From Balanoglossus misakiensis (taxonomy: Eukaryota > Hemichordata): DNA of 64,000 nt. The stretch is from assembly GCA_040954595.2 (NCBI GenBank), contig CM082579.2:3720001-3784000 (forward strand), given 5' to 3'. Position numbers and translations under genes: made by a program. The notes beneath the pieces were generated by a model. It worked only from the letters and a program-made list of their open reading frames with translations. It was not told the DNA's origin and ran no database searches. This document shows positions 1 through 12,900 of this stretch, in pieces (position 1 is the first letter of the stretch; each line of letters begins with the position of its first letter).

Positions 1-2134
1 ACAGGGAAATGTAGGTGAAAAGGTCTGATTGCTCCTATTTTCACTTGATAGGGAAAACCGTGACCCATAAATTCAATATTTCAATTTCAATGTTTCTGTA
101 CATGATTGCCTCAGTTTGCAAACACAGGGAGTAGGGTGGTGCCATATTTCAGATGAATGTTAAATAATACTCCCTGCCTCTGTTTCCAGTTAGCAATTCT
201 GAAACACGGTGTCTGCAGAGAGCATTCCCGATCAGCAGGTTTTGTTTACTTAACAATCCCATCTGCCCTGCAACTGTTGCCGCAGTCGGTTTAATTTACC
301 ATTATTTTATTAGAACTGAAAACAGGTCTGTCTTGTACAGTCCTAAGAACGAATTTGTGGAGATTCTAATACTCATCTGCGCATACCACATTAGTTGTGT
401 ACTCTTCCAATGGGAGGCTGAATAAACGGGTGTGGCACCCATTTATTATCTACCTTGTTTATAATTAAATGTACAGCCACAATCAGAGGTGGATCATACA
501 TTTGTGTATATGAGTCAGTAAGCATGTTTAAATAGACCAATTCAACTTTGAAAGAAAAATCATGAAAATAATGCAGAAAATGGCAGGTATTGGGGCTTTA
601 ATTCAGTAGTGTGCTACTTTATTTCTTGACAATAGTAGAGCCAGGCAATGTATTCCAAACTTCTCTGGATCAATGCTGTGGCTATCACTCAGAAGAGGAG
701 AATAATATCCGACACTCCTGCATCATTTACAATGATCATTTCACGGTTGACGTAAGCATCCTGATATTTTAAGACTTAATAACATCAGAGCAAATAAAAA
801 ATGGTCACGTTTTATCGCATTTTCTAATCCCTCACATAAAACAAGAAATGCTAAAACATAATCTGCCAATCTGCACTCCCCTAATTATGAGCAATGAGGT
901 GAAATGACTTTTGGTCCGTCGCCACGACGACAGAGCTTTTTTCTGCCACTTTTTCGTCATAATTGGAATTGACGACTGTGTTTGATCTGACAAGTATCAG
1001 TTCCACTAGAACAGCAAGCTATAAAACTTTTCAGCCAATTTATTAATATCATACCAACCACTCCTGATCACCCGACAGAAATTTGATTTCACTTGAAAGA
1101 TTTCATTTTTATGACCAAATTAACATCTAACCAAGCCGCATTCTAGTCAGGCTGCCAATTTCAAATGAAGATTTATAACATCCAGAACCGTATATTCCCC
1201 CAGAACATTTCTTTGACCCCAGAAACTTAGAGGAATTAAACATTTTTCTTATATGTACCTCACGAATACTACAGCCCCCAAGGCCCGCTGACGTAAACTG
1301 GGCAACTGACGCAAGACACTGCAGAAGTCATGTGATGGAAATTAACAACCAGAAAACGTGTGTATAAACACATACAGTTGCATATTTCCATGCTCAGTGG
1401 GTTTTTCACACATGGTTTAATTTTTTTCACCAAATCCCAAGTTACACCTATTGAGGCAATCTGGTATGTATCTCTTACCACGTTTTACCAATTACTGCAC
1501 CAGGCTCGGCACAGCGACCCACCGAGGGGCCATCTCAAACTGACTCACAGTCAAAACATCTTGTTATTGTCAGATGCCAAACTAGACAAGGTGTAACTGG
1601 GATCTCCCATTGCAATGTCTGGTCACTGTAAATCCAAACTCAAATTCTCCTTCAAAGCCACTTTCCCCTTGAATTTGACACTACAGGAATGAACTCCAGC
1701 TGAGAAAACTGATGTAACTGGCATCCGATTGAAATCAGCCACAAACCTTGGATGCAAGGCAGCTACACCAGTATCCATTGCTGATATACACACTTGCATG
1801 ACATGCTTACATACTTGCTCTATTAATTTGCCATAACTTTTGGTTATTTTTTTAAAACCATTTTTCATGTGTAGCTTTAACAGCATGATAAATTTCCCAG
1901 TATACATTACCTCATCAACACAGACAATATGCATTCTGTCAGCATGGATACTGTATGAAAATTGAATGGTGTCAAAACCTGAGCACATTATTTTGTCATC
2001 AATCTCAATGGTCGTTTTTCATGTAAAGGCTATGTTGATAATGCATATTAAACACTGGAAATTTTTGCCATGCTATAGTGTGTAAAACAAAACATTTTAA
2101 AAATATGGAAATAATAGTACAAGGGACTGTCCCC
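1..2134. other. Non-coding, probably intron or downstream part of the protocadherin gene
   Basis: The protocadherin donor at 2238 points into this stretch, so it is probably intronic. I searched the minus strand for a cytoplasmic-tail exon and found none with recognisable protocadherin sequence. A 121-codon minus-strand frame at 1623-1988 has no family resemblance. The sequence is AT-rich and otherwise without structure. Confidence 0.5.
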
Positions 2135-2217
2135 TTAAAGGGACAAAGTTGCTAACTTTTGAGATTACTCAAAGAAAATAGAAACATGCAAAAAAGTTAG
2201 CGACTTTGTCCCTTTAA
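2135..2217. mobile_element. 83-bp TTAA-bounded inverted-repeat element (MITE-like)
   Basis: Arms at 2135-2160 and 2192-2217 are reverse complements at 25 of 26 positions, around a 31-bp loop. Each arm begins at a TTAA, followed by AGGGACAAAG. TTAA duplications with short inverted ends are typical of piggyBac-type non-autonomous elements, so that class is inferred. The right end lies about 20 bp from the protocadherin splice donor. The bases just left of it (ctgtccccttaa, 2127-2138) look like the end of a second, related element sharing the same TTAA. Confidence 0.65.
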
Positions 2218-2238
2218 TGCACTATTCTCTTTCCTTAC

Positions 2239-5049
2239 CTCGGCATCTGTATCTGACATTGGCTGACCAGTGGAAGACGGACAGCGATTTCCATTGGACT
2301 CCGAGTTATCGTTGAAGAGATTCTGCAACGTGGCAGCGGAGCTCACTTTTGATTGGTCGGACGCCTGCATCATCCCAGGTGCAACACACGTGACATCCGG
2401 CGACTGCTGCATCGCCAGGTACGCGTCCACCGTATTGGCCACGTTCAGGGGAGTCCCTGACCGGCTGGTGGATTTGCTGGCGTTGAACAAATTCTCCTCC
2501 CGGCGGAAATTGTACGTTCTGATTGCCTTCTCGTTGGCGCGGGAACAAATGATGACGATTACCACGATGATGATGAGCAGCAGGACCAGCGAGCCGAGCA
2601 CCAGGATTATGATGCCGGACAAAGTCGCCGGAAAAGCGATCGCCTCCTCTTCTGGGGGGAGGCCCTCCGTCAGGTTGGCAATGTCAGTGAAGTTTATCAG
2701 TGAGTTATTGAACGGCAAATCTGAAATGATCAGGTTGATCCTTGTGGTGGCGGAGTTCGGCTCTTCCCCTCGGTCGTCGACCCGCACTGTCAGCTGGAAC
2801 AATCCCTGCCAGTTCTCTTGCAGCTCCTTGACGGTGTATATCTTTCCGTTCGTCTTGCTGATCTGGAAAATCTCCAGCGGGTTGCCGTGGATTATGTAGT
2901 ACCACAGATCTCCATTTTTGCCCTTGTCTTCGTCCTGGGCCTGTATGGTCGTCACTTCAAGACCGGGTTTCGCCGACAGGGGTACGTAGATGACCTGCGC
3001 ATCGGTGGGGAAAGTAATATCCGGTCCATTGTCGTTTAAATTTTCAATGTCAATCTGGACGTTCGCGCTGTCCCTCATCACCGGCTGCCCGTGGTCGCTC
3101 ACCATGACGACGAGATTACAAAACGTTTCGGTTTCGTAGTCAAGTTCAGTTTTGGTGAACAGCTGACCGGTTGCCGGGTCGATGTAAAACTGGGGGTGTT
3201 CGTCCACCAGCAGTGCGTAGGTGAGCCTGCCATTTTCGCCGGAGTCCTCATCGGATGCTGTTACCGTGCCAACCAACGTGCCCCCTGGCTGGTTTTCCAT
3301 GATGGAGAAAGTATACGTACTCTGCGAGAACATAGGTTGGTTGTCGTTTTCATCCAAGATGTAGAGTTGTACCGTGGCATCGGTACTCTGCCGGGGTTCT
3401 CCCTGGTCGTACGCTATCACAATGATGTCATACCTCAACTGGACATCAGCGTCGAACGGCGCCTTGGCGGTGATGGCACCCGTCCGGTGGTTGATTTCAA
3501 AGACATGCTGCAAATTCAGCAGGTCATACTTGATCTTGCCATTGGGACCGGCGTCCGGGTCGGAAGCTGTTACCGTAGCAACCAGTGCACCGGCCTCTTC
3601 GTTTTCAGGAACCGTCACAACGTAGTTCTCCTCTGTAAATATCGGTTTGTTATCATTTTCGTCCAAAAGCGTAACAACAAAGTTTGCTTCGGTCGATTTA
3701 GCTTCGGGACCTCCGTCGTCGGTAGCGACGAGTGTCAAATTGTATTCAGGGATGGTCTCCCTGTCTAGGGTTACAGAAGTCACTAAAACGTAAAGTTCAT
3801 TGGCATATATTTCCTCCAAGACAAAATCATCACTTCCACTGACCTTTAACCTCACTGTCCCAAAATCACCATCATCTGCATCATAAACGGTCACGTGTGC
3901 TATCTGCTCTCCAGCCTCAACTGCCTCTGAGATCACAGCTTCATTCTTATCCGTTGTCCTGGAGTTGACACTAATGACTGGGAAATTGTCATTTCTGTCC
4001 TTGACATTGATGGTGACAGTTGCATAGGTCTGGAGAGGGGAAGTACCTTTGTCGGATGCTTGCACGATGATTAAAAAACTTTTGTCAAGTTCATAGTCCA
4101 AAGACTGTAGGGTTGAAATCATCCCAGACACCGGGTCAATAGAAAACAGTTCTAACACCCGTGGTGGCGTGCGTCTACTGAAGGAGTAGACAATTTCTGC
4201 GTTACTCCCGTGGTCAAAGTCAGTTGCGTTTAGATCAAGTACTTCGACGCCCGCAGCAAGATTTTCTTCGACTTCCACGGTGTAACTAGTTTTCTCAAAG
4301 ACCGGGCCGTGGTCGTTCGCGTCTATCACACTGACGTTGATCAGAGCGGAGCCCGACCTCGCCGGGTTTCCACGGTCCTTTGCGACCAGGGCCAATTCAT
4401 AGAAGTCGATCGCCTCCCTGTCCAACTCCCTCAGGACGACGATTTCGGCGACTTTTGCCCCTTCCACGATACTGTAGTACGTGTTTAATCCAAACGTACC
4501 CGAGTACGTGTTGTAAAGTTCGTAGCTCTGCACCGTGTTGTTGCCCGTGTCAGAGTCCACCGCGAAAAGGGCGCTCCCTTGCGGGAAAGTCGTCCCAACA
4601 GCCACCGACTCCGAAATTTCGATCCTGATGACTTCCTCCGTGAAAGTTGGCGCGTGGTCGTTCAAGTCCAACACAGTCACCTTCACCCTGGTAAACTGCA
4701 ATGCCGGCGTTTCGAAGGTGATTATAACTTCGTGTGCGCATATCTCCGTCCACGGGCAAAGCTGCTCTCGATCCACGCGTCTCTTTGTGGTGATAACTCC
4801 ATCACTTTCATCCACGGAGATGAAGGAACTGTTTCTGGAGGTTTCCGAGAAGAAGCGGAAGTTCCGCGCCAGCCTTGGGTCCAGAGACAGAGCCGATAAC
4901 AAGTCCCCAACTATTTCCCCAGGCTCCTGTTCCTCGTAGACTTGGTAGGCGACTTCCAGCGGCACTGCCAGCGTCGTTTGGAGGAGAATCACAAGAAGAA
5001 AGACAAACTGGAACAGCATCAGTTCTGACGGCCGCGTAGCAAACGGCAT
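2239..5049 (-). CDS. Delta-type protocadherin, large first coding exon (3' end of gene not found)
   Basis: A calcium-dependent cell-adhesion receptor of the plasma membrane. One exon encodes about 937 residues counted from the Met at 5049. Residues 11-28 are a hydrophobic signal peptide. Seven cadherin repeats follow at about 29-138, 139-253, 254-361, 362-475, 476-578, 579-682 and 683-777. Linker motifs such as DLNDHAP, DANDHGP, DRNDNFP and DENDN, with several LDRE/LDYE motifs, are the usual calcium ligands. EC1 carries the VDREQLC signature of protocadherins. A membrane span lies at about 809-835, then a cytoplasmic start with IRTYNFRREE. The frame is open up to a Met at 5163, but Met 5049 or Met 5019 gives a proper signal peptide, so 5049 was chosen. 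The exon ends in phase 0 at 2239 before a gtaagg donor (2238-2233), so the tail continues in exons not recognised here. Seven repeats and VPLSAKPG in EC7 resemble the PCDH1/7/9/11 group. Confidence 0.9.
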
Positions 5050-5800
5050 TGTCTCGCAGATCACGAAAATAAACGAGTTTGTAATTGTATGGTTTCTTTG
5101 GTCAAAGTTCTTTAAAAAAAGTTCACACAATGGCAAAGGGACGCGGGGTCGCTCGCTGAACAAGCTGCCGCCTGGTTTTTCTCACAGATGCGAATTCGCC
5201 TGAGTGGGACTTGCCTTGTTGATTTCAAAATTTCACTATGCGGGCGAACGTTTCATGTACGATTGCGTGGTTGATGCTGGCTGGTGTTGGCTTGCCCACA
5301 TGTCCCACTGCTCGAGTCAGGGATGCATATCCTTGTCTCCGCTTTTCAAGTCAAGCAGGATGTATAGGTAGCTAGTGAACGACCATCAGTTGACAAATCT
5401 CACGCTGTAATAGATCCTCAGCAAACAGGTAGCGCGTAAACAAACGGTACCGGCGGCTTGCCAGTCAGGAAGTGTCTCATTTTCCAAAAACCGTCCCCTT
5501 GGTCCTGCCAAATACTTCACGCTACTGTCACCGTGACGAAATGTTGATAACGGCAGTGCATCACTTAAAAACCCTCCCAGTTTACCTGATGGAAATTCCA
5601 GCCGAAGGATAAGGCGACAATATATGAGTATACGACCGTAAAAATAATAATAACCACGTCTTTGTAAAAACTTGTACACAAAAAGTTCGGTAGCGATCGA
5701 CGCACCTGCTGTTTCAACGACCGTCCAACTCCAACCACACACACAATTAGTGACCGTTAACTCTTAACTTACAGTCAAGGAAAATATAGATCTCGTCTCC
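5050..5800 (-). promoter_or_regulatory. Probable 5' UTR and promoter region of the protocadherin
   Basis: This lies directly upstream of the protocadherin start. The reading frame stays open a short way (an in-frame Met at 5163), so part of it is probably 5' UTR or an upstream start. Beyond about 5200 I see no conserved coding sequence. I could not fix a transcription start or core promoter from sequence alone. Confidence 0.3.
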
Positions 5801-7178
5801 TTTCTTCTGCGCTTGAACACATTATCATCTTCAACAGTTCGTATCCGATGTTCAGATTCGACCAATACCACTGCCACCGCTTTTGAAACGTACAAGAACA
5901 CCTAGAGACACGGGACAAAATACTGCTTGGTCTTCTCGAACGGTCTATCTATACAGTATACTAAACCAACCCTCCACTCAAAGCGTCCGGAACTTCTAAC
6001 TATTATGCACCTGGCATGGATGGGCAGCGACCACTTCCAAACGGGGGGTGCGCAGCTTATTACACATATGGCGGATTAACGATCCGTATCATCCTTGGCG
6101 GTTTGTGCTGGTAAATGCTTTCTAAATAGGCATCGTGTTTCAAGTTACTGGTTTTTAGGTGATCTAAAAAAAGTCAGGAAGAAAGGGCGTCTCGACAAAC
6201 TGTTTGCGGGGACGTTAATTTGCTCGAATTAAATTAACCGACGGTCAACATTTACAAATATATATTTGATGTTTACTCTGGAGAGAAAAGTGGACGCAAT
6301 GGTAGTATTTTACACCCGAAAGAACACTCCTCACACGCTTGGCGATTTAAAAGACGCGTGTCGCGTGCTTTCATCAGCATTCACAATAGACTCCCCACTT
6401 TGAATATTGACTTGATTAAAAATTTACATAACAATTTAGACCGTCTCACACTTTCTCAGGCCGGCTACTGAGTATTAAAGCGGACAGTCTTTTGTTAAGC
6501 ATGAGTCTTGCTGACAAAAGAAGTTTTGCACAGGAACGGAATGGCATGGCATCACCCATGTCACGGTTTCGCCTGCAACAGCTTTTCGTCCCCCGTAAAA
6601 GTTGCTGGTGTCACGAATTTGCGGCCAACACGAGAACATTGTTGAATAGGTCTTATATTTTCGCGAACAGAATGAGCTTAACAAAACACAGTCCCCTGTG
6701 TGACAAAACTAACCAGTTGCTTATAATGAGCAGTTGGCAAAACTGCGTTTGGATGAAAATTAAAAAGGCAAAAACACAAGCAAGGGATATCACAGATGCT
6801 GTAAATGTTGAATTTAAGAATTTGAATAATTTCCTGTAAAACTTCAAATACGAAACATTTCAATGCATGAAGTTGTAAAAAGAACAATGGGCGGGGTTTT
6901 AAGAAGGACGAAGCTTTACAAACGGTCGCGTGGCTGGTGTTGTTTTTCAAATTTGGTCTCAAAACAAAAGGAATTGCTTTTTATTGGAGCATCTTTAAAT
7001 AATGCGGCAACACGTCACTTACAGAACACACAAATCTTACAAGTACCGGACACTGAGAGATACGCCTAAATTGGCGATGACAGCGGTTTATCGTGATATG
7101 AGTAAACAGTAAAAAATCACTTAACCTTTGCACCTCAGAGCATCTTAGATAGATGCCGAAGGTATAATCGTAAAACTG

Positions 7179-7202
7179 TTTTTTTTTTTTTTTTTTTTTT
7201 TT
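7179..7202. repeat. Poly-T run (24 bases)
   Basis: An uninterrupted T run. It could be the A-tail of an old minus-strand retroposon or a plain homopolymer. No retroposon body is recognisable beside it. Confidence 0.85.
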
Positions 7203-8540
7203 CGTGAACTGTATTTGGTATTAACCGATGCATAGATCGGGGATAACGATGTAATAAAAGGGAAAGTAGAGGCGACGCGAGCAATTACTTTTGAATTCGA
7301 CGTTCGATCGGTGGTTAGCCGCACTCGTTGGACTGTGACCCATTCTCGCGATATTCAATCGACTGACCGCGTCGATGCGATGATGTTCACCTGTATTTGT
7401 TTGTACACGGTTCATTTTCCGTCTGTCAACTTACAACATCCTCTGACTGGACCAACTACTTGGCATTTTTTAAAAAAGCGAACAACCATTAACCACCGGA
7501 AAATCGTTAAATAGTTTCTCATGACAACAATGATTGTAACATTTCATATTAGCGGTTTCCGCATTTCAAAATTGTTACATATTATTGGCATCTGTTAGGT
7601 GTGATTTTGATACACCAAAGACCTAATTTCTGAATTGTTACAAATTATTGGCGGATGTTAAGTGTCATTTTGCTACACTGGCGGAAATGGTTTCTGCTTT
7701 TCACTATGATAACAGGTTCCGCATTGTGATTGGACGCTACTGGGCTTTACGAACATTTACATATAACATGACGTCACTCTGTGTTGAAAAGTATTACTTT
7801 TGGAGTAAACTGCGCAGCGCAAACGTTATTCATCGTTATTAGTTAGCAGATCTTATCTCTGAAAATATGAGAACATAGAAGACGCGGAAAAGTCCCCCAA
7901 ATCAATGCAATAGTTTCTTTTCTTTTCGAACTTCCAAAAGTAACGCGCGATTGGCCTGGTCCGCTCTCAAAGTCGGAGAAAGTAGGCCAAGACGTCACGG
8001 TGTCTGGCTTTGGTTTCCGTGAAGGTACAAATATCACACCGTCTTTACACGTGGATGGCTTTAAGGGTAAAATGATTTGTGGGAGGGTAGTTTTATTGGC
8101 GCCAATCGGACACCGCACACATGTAATATACATGTAGTGATGTACATGATATATGCGCATCCCCAGGACTGATGCGCATCTTATCTATACTCTTGAGGTA
8201 AATTTCAAATCGCGAATCCTGTAGCGCAAGACACACGTACATGTCGATATAAAAGAAAGCCAGGCATATTTTTTCTCTGCACCGCACCATAATGCACCCC
8301 ATCAGATGTATCTAACTACAAGAGAGTGAGCTCCAAATAGCCCGCACTTGCAATTTAGGATCGTTGCACGACGCGACGTCGACCAAAAGCACAAGAAGTG
8401 AAAACAAAGTCCTCAACCCTCCCCATCTGCTCACACACCACCATTGGGATTCACGGTTGACTGAAAATAAAGATACGTCGGGTATTTACATGTAAAACTG
8501 CTTGGAAACTAGTGCCCATTCAAGAGTGGCGATCGGAATA

Positions 8541-8555
8541 AGAGAGAGAGAGAGA
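8541..8555. repeat. (GA)n microsatellite
   Basis: Short uninterrupted AG dinucleotide run of about seven units. Confidence 0.8.
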
Positions 8556-9899
8556 AGAAAAAACACATTACATTCATGATTCAAGAAGCCAATTCGTGTT
8601 CTGTGTCTACTGAATTGCAAAAACATGGCAGTAAATTGTTTTCGTTCAGCTTGTAGCCTGCAGGTAATACACTATAAATAAGGACGATAGACTGATACAA
8701 GCACAGTGGGAAACCGGTAGAGATGATGAGACACAGGGGAGTCTGAGAGAGCAGAAAGTCAGTGTATTCTGGTTTTAAATACTGTACTGTAAAAGTACTA
8801 CATGAACTTCGGGCGACGCCGTTTGCTTATTGTGTCCCCAAAACCACCACACTTTTTACCATGCAAACATTAATACATCCAAGCACAGTCCCTGTGATCC
8901 AAGCAAACAAAGTGTGACGCTTTTAAAATTAATGACCATGAGGGATATTCGCTGGTTACCCGTCATATTGGTATGCGGTGCGCAGAAACGCACGCACGAC
9001 CTTCCTCACGTATAAAAGCGTGCCACACAATTAAGGCAGAACACATTTTGCCCTGCAGCATACGACAACCGATTACGCGTTTTAGAGGGCTGTTTCCAAT
9101 AAATTGTGAAGCCGTGACAATAATCCCGATTGGATTACACATCATTTTAGCTACACAGTCTTTCACAGAAATGCCCCGATCTTGTCTTATGTTCGTCCAC
9201 TCGACAAGACAATACGATCATTTGAATTGGTTGCGTGCGGCAAATCCCTATTCTATGGAAAAGACAGCGGTCATGATCGAACCACCCGCTCCGGACAATG
9301 ACCAGACAAGCAACGGCGAAAGGATTACCGCATTCCAGACCGATTTTCTGTTCGACCATTAAAGTCCAATCGAAGATGACCATCTGTGCCTTCTTTTTGT
9401 ATCTCTATCATATGAATGGAATAACACCATTATCTCCATGCAGTGCAGGAAAAAAAATCGCCCAATTATCAGAACTTATTTTTCACAACATGTAGACATT
9501 TTTTAAACAGAAATTTATTGCATAGCCCCAACCAAAAAAGTGACACTTATGAACGGCATCCTGTACTTGTAAGGCTACTTATCATTTTTTGTGCTTTTAG
9601 CGCAAAAAAGGGCTGAGACTATATGTTGAAGTTAAATGGGATGGTCTGATGGAAACAATCTGTGGAATGCGGTCTCCATGGTAACATCAATAGTTTTCAT
9701 TGTTTAATATCCACAACATTGATACCGTGCTATCAAAACTTATTTTATTACACAAGTCTTTAACACTAACCTATTTGTAGTTTCATACCTGCAAATTGAA
9801 AGAACTGCAACGTAACTGTATATTTATGAGAATTTTTTGATACATTTTGTACATGTAGCCCATTTAGCTAATATTTCTTGTTCTTCCCCCAAAGCATGC

Positions 9900-9930
9900 G
9901 TGCACACGTACACACGCATGCACACACACA
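9900..9930. repeat. CA-rich dinucleotide repeat
   Basis: Imperfect CA/TG repeat with interruptions (cacacgtacacacgcatgca and following). Confidence 0.75.
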
Positions 9931-12900
9931 AACCTAGACTCAATAGACAGAGCTAAAATGAAAAGAAATTATTCATGAAATGCATTGACTGTGCAATCAT
10001 TTGTACTGGAAATAATCTTGTTTTCTGAATGCCAAACAGATTCAAGTCAAAGGGAAAATCCGGCGGCGATATTTTATGCAAATTGAACCAATGCTGCATG
10101 TTGGCATGACACAGAATGCCACAGTTTTTAATTTCCTGGATTTGTCGAGTGGGATCAGTGCTGGAATCTGGAATAAACCACATGGAAGTGGCTGGGATGC
10201 TGGGAGTTGCAGCGGGAGGGGCGCTTGCCTGGATCAGATTTCATCGGAGATGTTCTAGCTGGGATTATTGATGATGGAAAACAAGGTTTTGGGGGTGATA
10301 GCATTGTCATCATTCACCGAGGAGGAATTATCGCAATTTTTTTCGTCAAAACGTAGACATGTAATCAAAATGGGATTTAACCCTTTCAGAATGCTCGTTT
10401 TTTATTTCAAATTTTCACGGATCCTTGGGCACGTGCCAAAACTCGCTCCGTTGGAAACAAACGTGAGTGATATTAATGGCTGTTCAAATGCCGTGATCAT
10501 TTTGGCACATTTATAGAAATAGTATTTATTAATTCATTTGTCGGGGCCAATTATGAATCCTTGGGACAGTATTTAACCGACTGAAACAGATAGCAATATT
10601 TTATCAGGACACCATTCCTGCATCCTTCATTATTGTCTCAATTAATATGCGACTCAAAGAGGACGGTCAACAATAAAGCTAATTTTAGGACAAGGGTACC
10701 TGTGCTTTTTGCTATATCCCCGTGAAATGCACAATAAATAAAACCTTTGTTTCATTATCTAAAGAGCAACAACAAGCTGAAGAGAGAAAGAGTTTGATAG
10801 TAATGGAAAAAAATATCTCAGGAGAATAAAAAAACAACTTTGCAGGCCATATTCGGAAAAAAATTTATTGTCACTTCCTGTCGTTGACAGTCGACAAGAC
10901 AACTTAAAATGGTTAACCTTGAGGTCACTGTAATACAGTAAACAAAGGTCAGAGTCAGCTGTCATTATATAACCTACTTTATCTCTTGTATTAATATTAT
11001 TTATTACACTTGCGTGCTAAAATATTTCCCCCATATCACCATAATTTGCTGATGATAATTTTAATAAAAAAATTGCTAAGTCTGACCTGGCAACCCCAAA
11101 GCTCGTTTATAAAGTCACTGCATTCAGCTTGTCGTTACGTTCTTTGTAATTGATAAAAATCATAATTTATCAAAAAGTGATAACCTCAGGTTTATAAACG
11201 GCACAGGGCATAATTCAATTTCAGACTGCCTGATGCAGTGAAATTAGATTCAGGGAAACTTCCGGTCTATGTGAATTTTTCTTCTCATTGGAAGAGATTC
11301 TGTGATAAAACTGCAGTGTGAATATATGAACCTGGTCATCACCAAGCAAATGGTTCACTCTTAGTAAATATGTTTTTTTTTTTAGATAACCTTGCACTTT
11401 CTGATGTGACCTGAAGCTGTTGATTAAGAGAACAACAGTTGCATGTATAAATTTGATTGCAGGAGTATGTTATCTTATGATTGTACACACTGGTTACTCC
11501 ATTGGGACCGCCCTGCAAAATGATAAAGACAGTGACCATCATGAGAGTGACAATAATCCTGTAAAAATGATAAATGAAGATCATCCTGCACTTTACATGA
11601 TTAGAAAAATGTTACAATGTTGCAAGCTATATTCTGGACAAAGTTGGTTTGCAATGTCAATTTAAGGCTTAAAACTTGTGTCCTGATCATCAGCTGTCAG
11701 ACATTCTGTTAAGTGTTCCATGGGTGCCAAAAGGGGACGTTATTGAACGGAGTACTCTGATGCATTTGACACTTCGGGAGAGAAAATGGTCATTATCCTT
11801 TTTCTGTCATATCACAGTTAAAGGATCTTGATCCAGCAGAGATCGCCGATGCCAACTTCAGCATCTGTTTTCAGGTTTAAGAACTGCTGTACACTAGTTT
11901 AATACTGAAGGTGCTACTCAGTGGAATACATGAAGGTGATGCTACCCACAATGCACCTGGGAAGAACGCAGCAGAGGTATTCAAGTTCTGTGAATTAATG
12001 TCGCAACATTTGAAATCGACAGACTATTCATTTCACAATGTGCTCTTAACAGAGACCCTCCCCCCACCCCGCCAAAGTCATCTTCGAAGAAAAAAAGTCA
12101 TGTTTGAAATACACACTCTCATTGACCTCATGACTAAGTGTATTGGCACAAGAATTGAGCTCTTGACCTCCAACTTGTTAAAATATTTGCCATGATCACC
12201 ACCCGGCACAACCTTCACAGGCTGAACTTCAAGTGAACCACATCTGTGTTGGCCACGACACTGTATCTATATCTGCACTGTGACCTCTCAAAACGCAAAT
12301 TACCAGCGTTTTTTCGTGTTTCCACGCACAAGCCAATAGGCCACCCAACCCACAAAACAAGACAATACAACTGTGTGTTGGTTCTGTCTGATATTTTAGC
12401 ACGGGCACCACAACCTGCACATCTAAAAATAACAAGGTTGGGTGGGTTAAGTCTATGCTACAATAAAACCAGTTAAAAAACTCAGTTACAATGTGAAAAA
12501 AAAAAAACAGAACTCAAAACTGTGAATGTGTGTGCTTTTACTAGTAACTCTATATTTCAAATTTCAAAGCAGTTGAGTGCCACGAAATGGTAGCTTCCAA
12601 AGGATAATGCACCCCATCAATAATATTTTCACCTTCAAGTCCACAAATATTGACTTGTAAATGTTAATCATGTGTTAAGTTCACTGAAAGCCACTATGTC
12701 CACAAAGCCACAGCTGAAGGTAAATGCAGGAGTCCTTCACAAGTAGCCAGTGTAATTCCTCAAACATTGACATAACAGATTTGGCCAGACAAGACTGAAC
12801 ATTTCAAAGATAAGTGACTTGCAGGTGAGAGAATAGGATAGGAGGTCACCTGGGACTCTCTCTAGGCTCTATGCCAGGGAAGACTGACTTTTATCATATG

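Noticed and set aside
1623-1988. Minus-strand frame of 121 codons, first thought to be a protocadherin tail exon
   Set aside because: It has no protocadherin tail motifs and no clear splice link to the donor at 2238.
2270-4939. Several plus-strand open frames of 70-225 codons opposite the protocadherin
   Set aside because: They are antisense shadows of a real, GC-richer exon and show no family resemblance.
5386-5742. Minus-strand 118-codon frame upstream of the protocadherin
   Set aside because: No signal peptide or domain that would join the protocadherin frame; probably 5' UTR or upstream DNA.
9271-9300. tcgaacc motif hinting at a tRNA T-arm
   Set aside because: Flanking bases do not form a T-stem or a cloverleaf.
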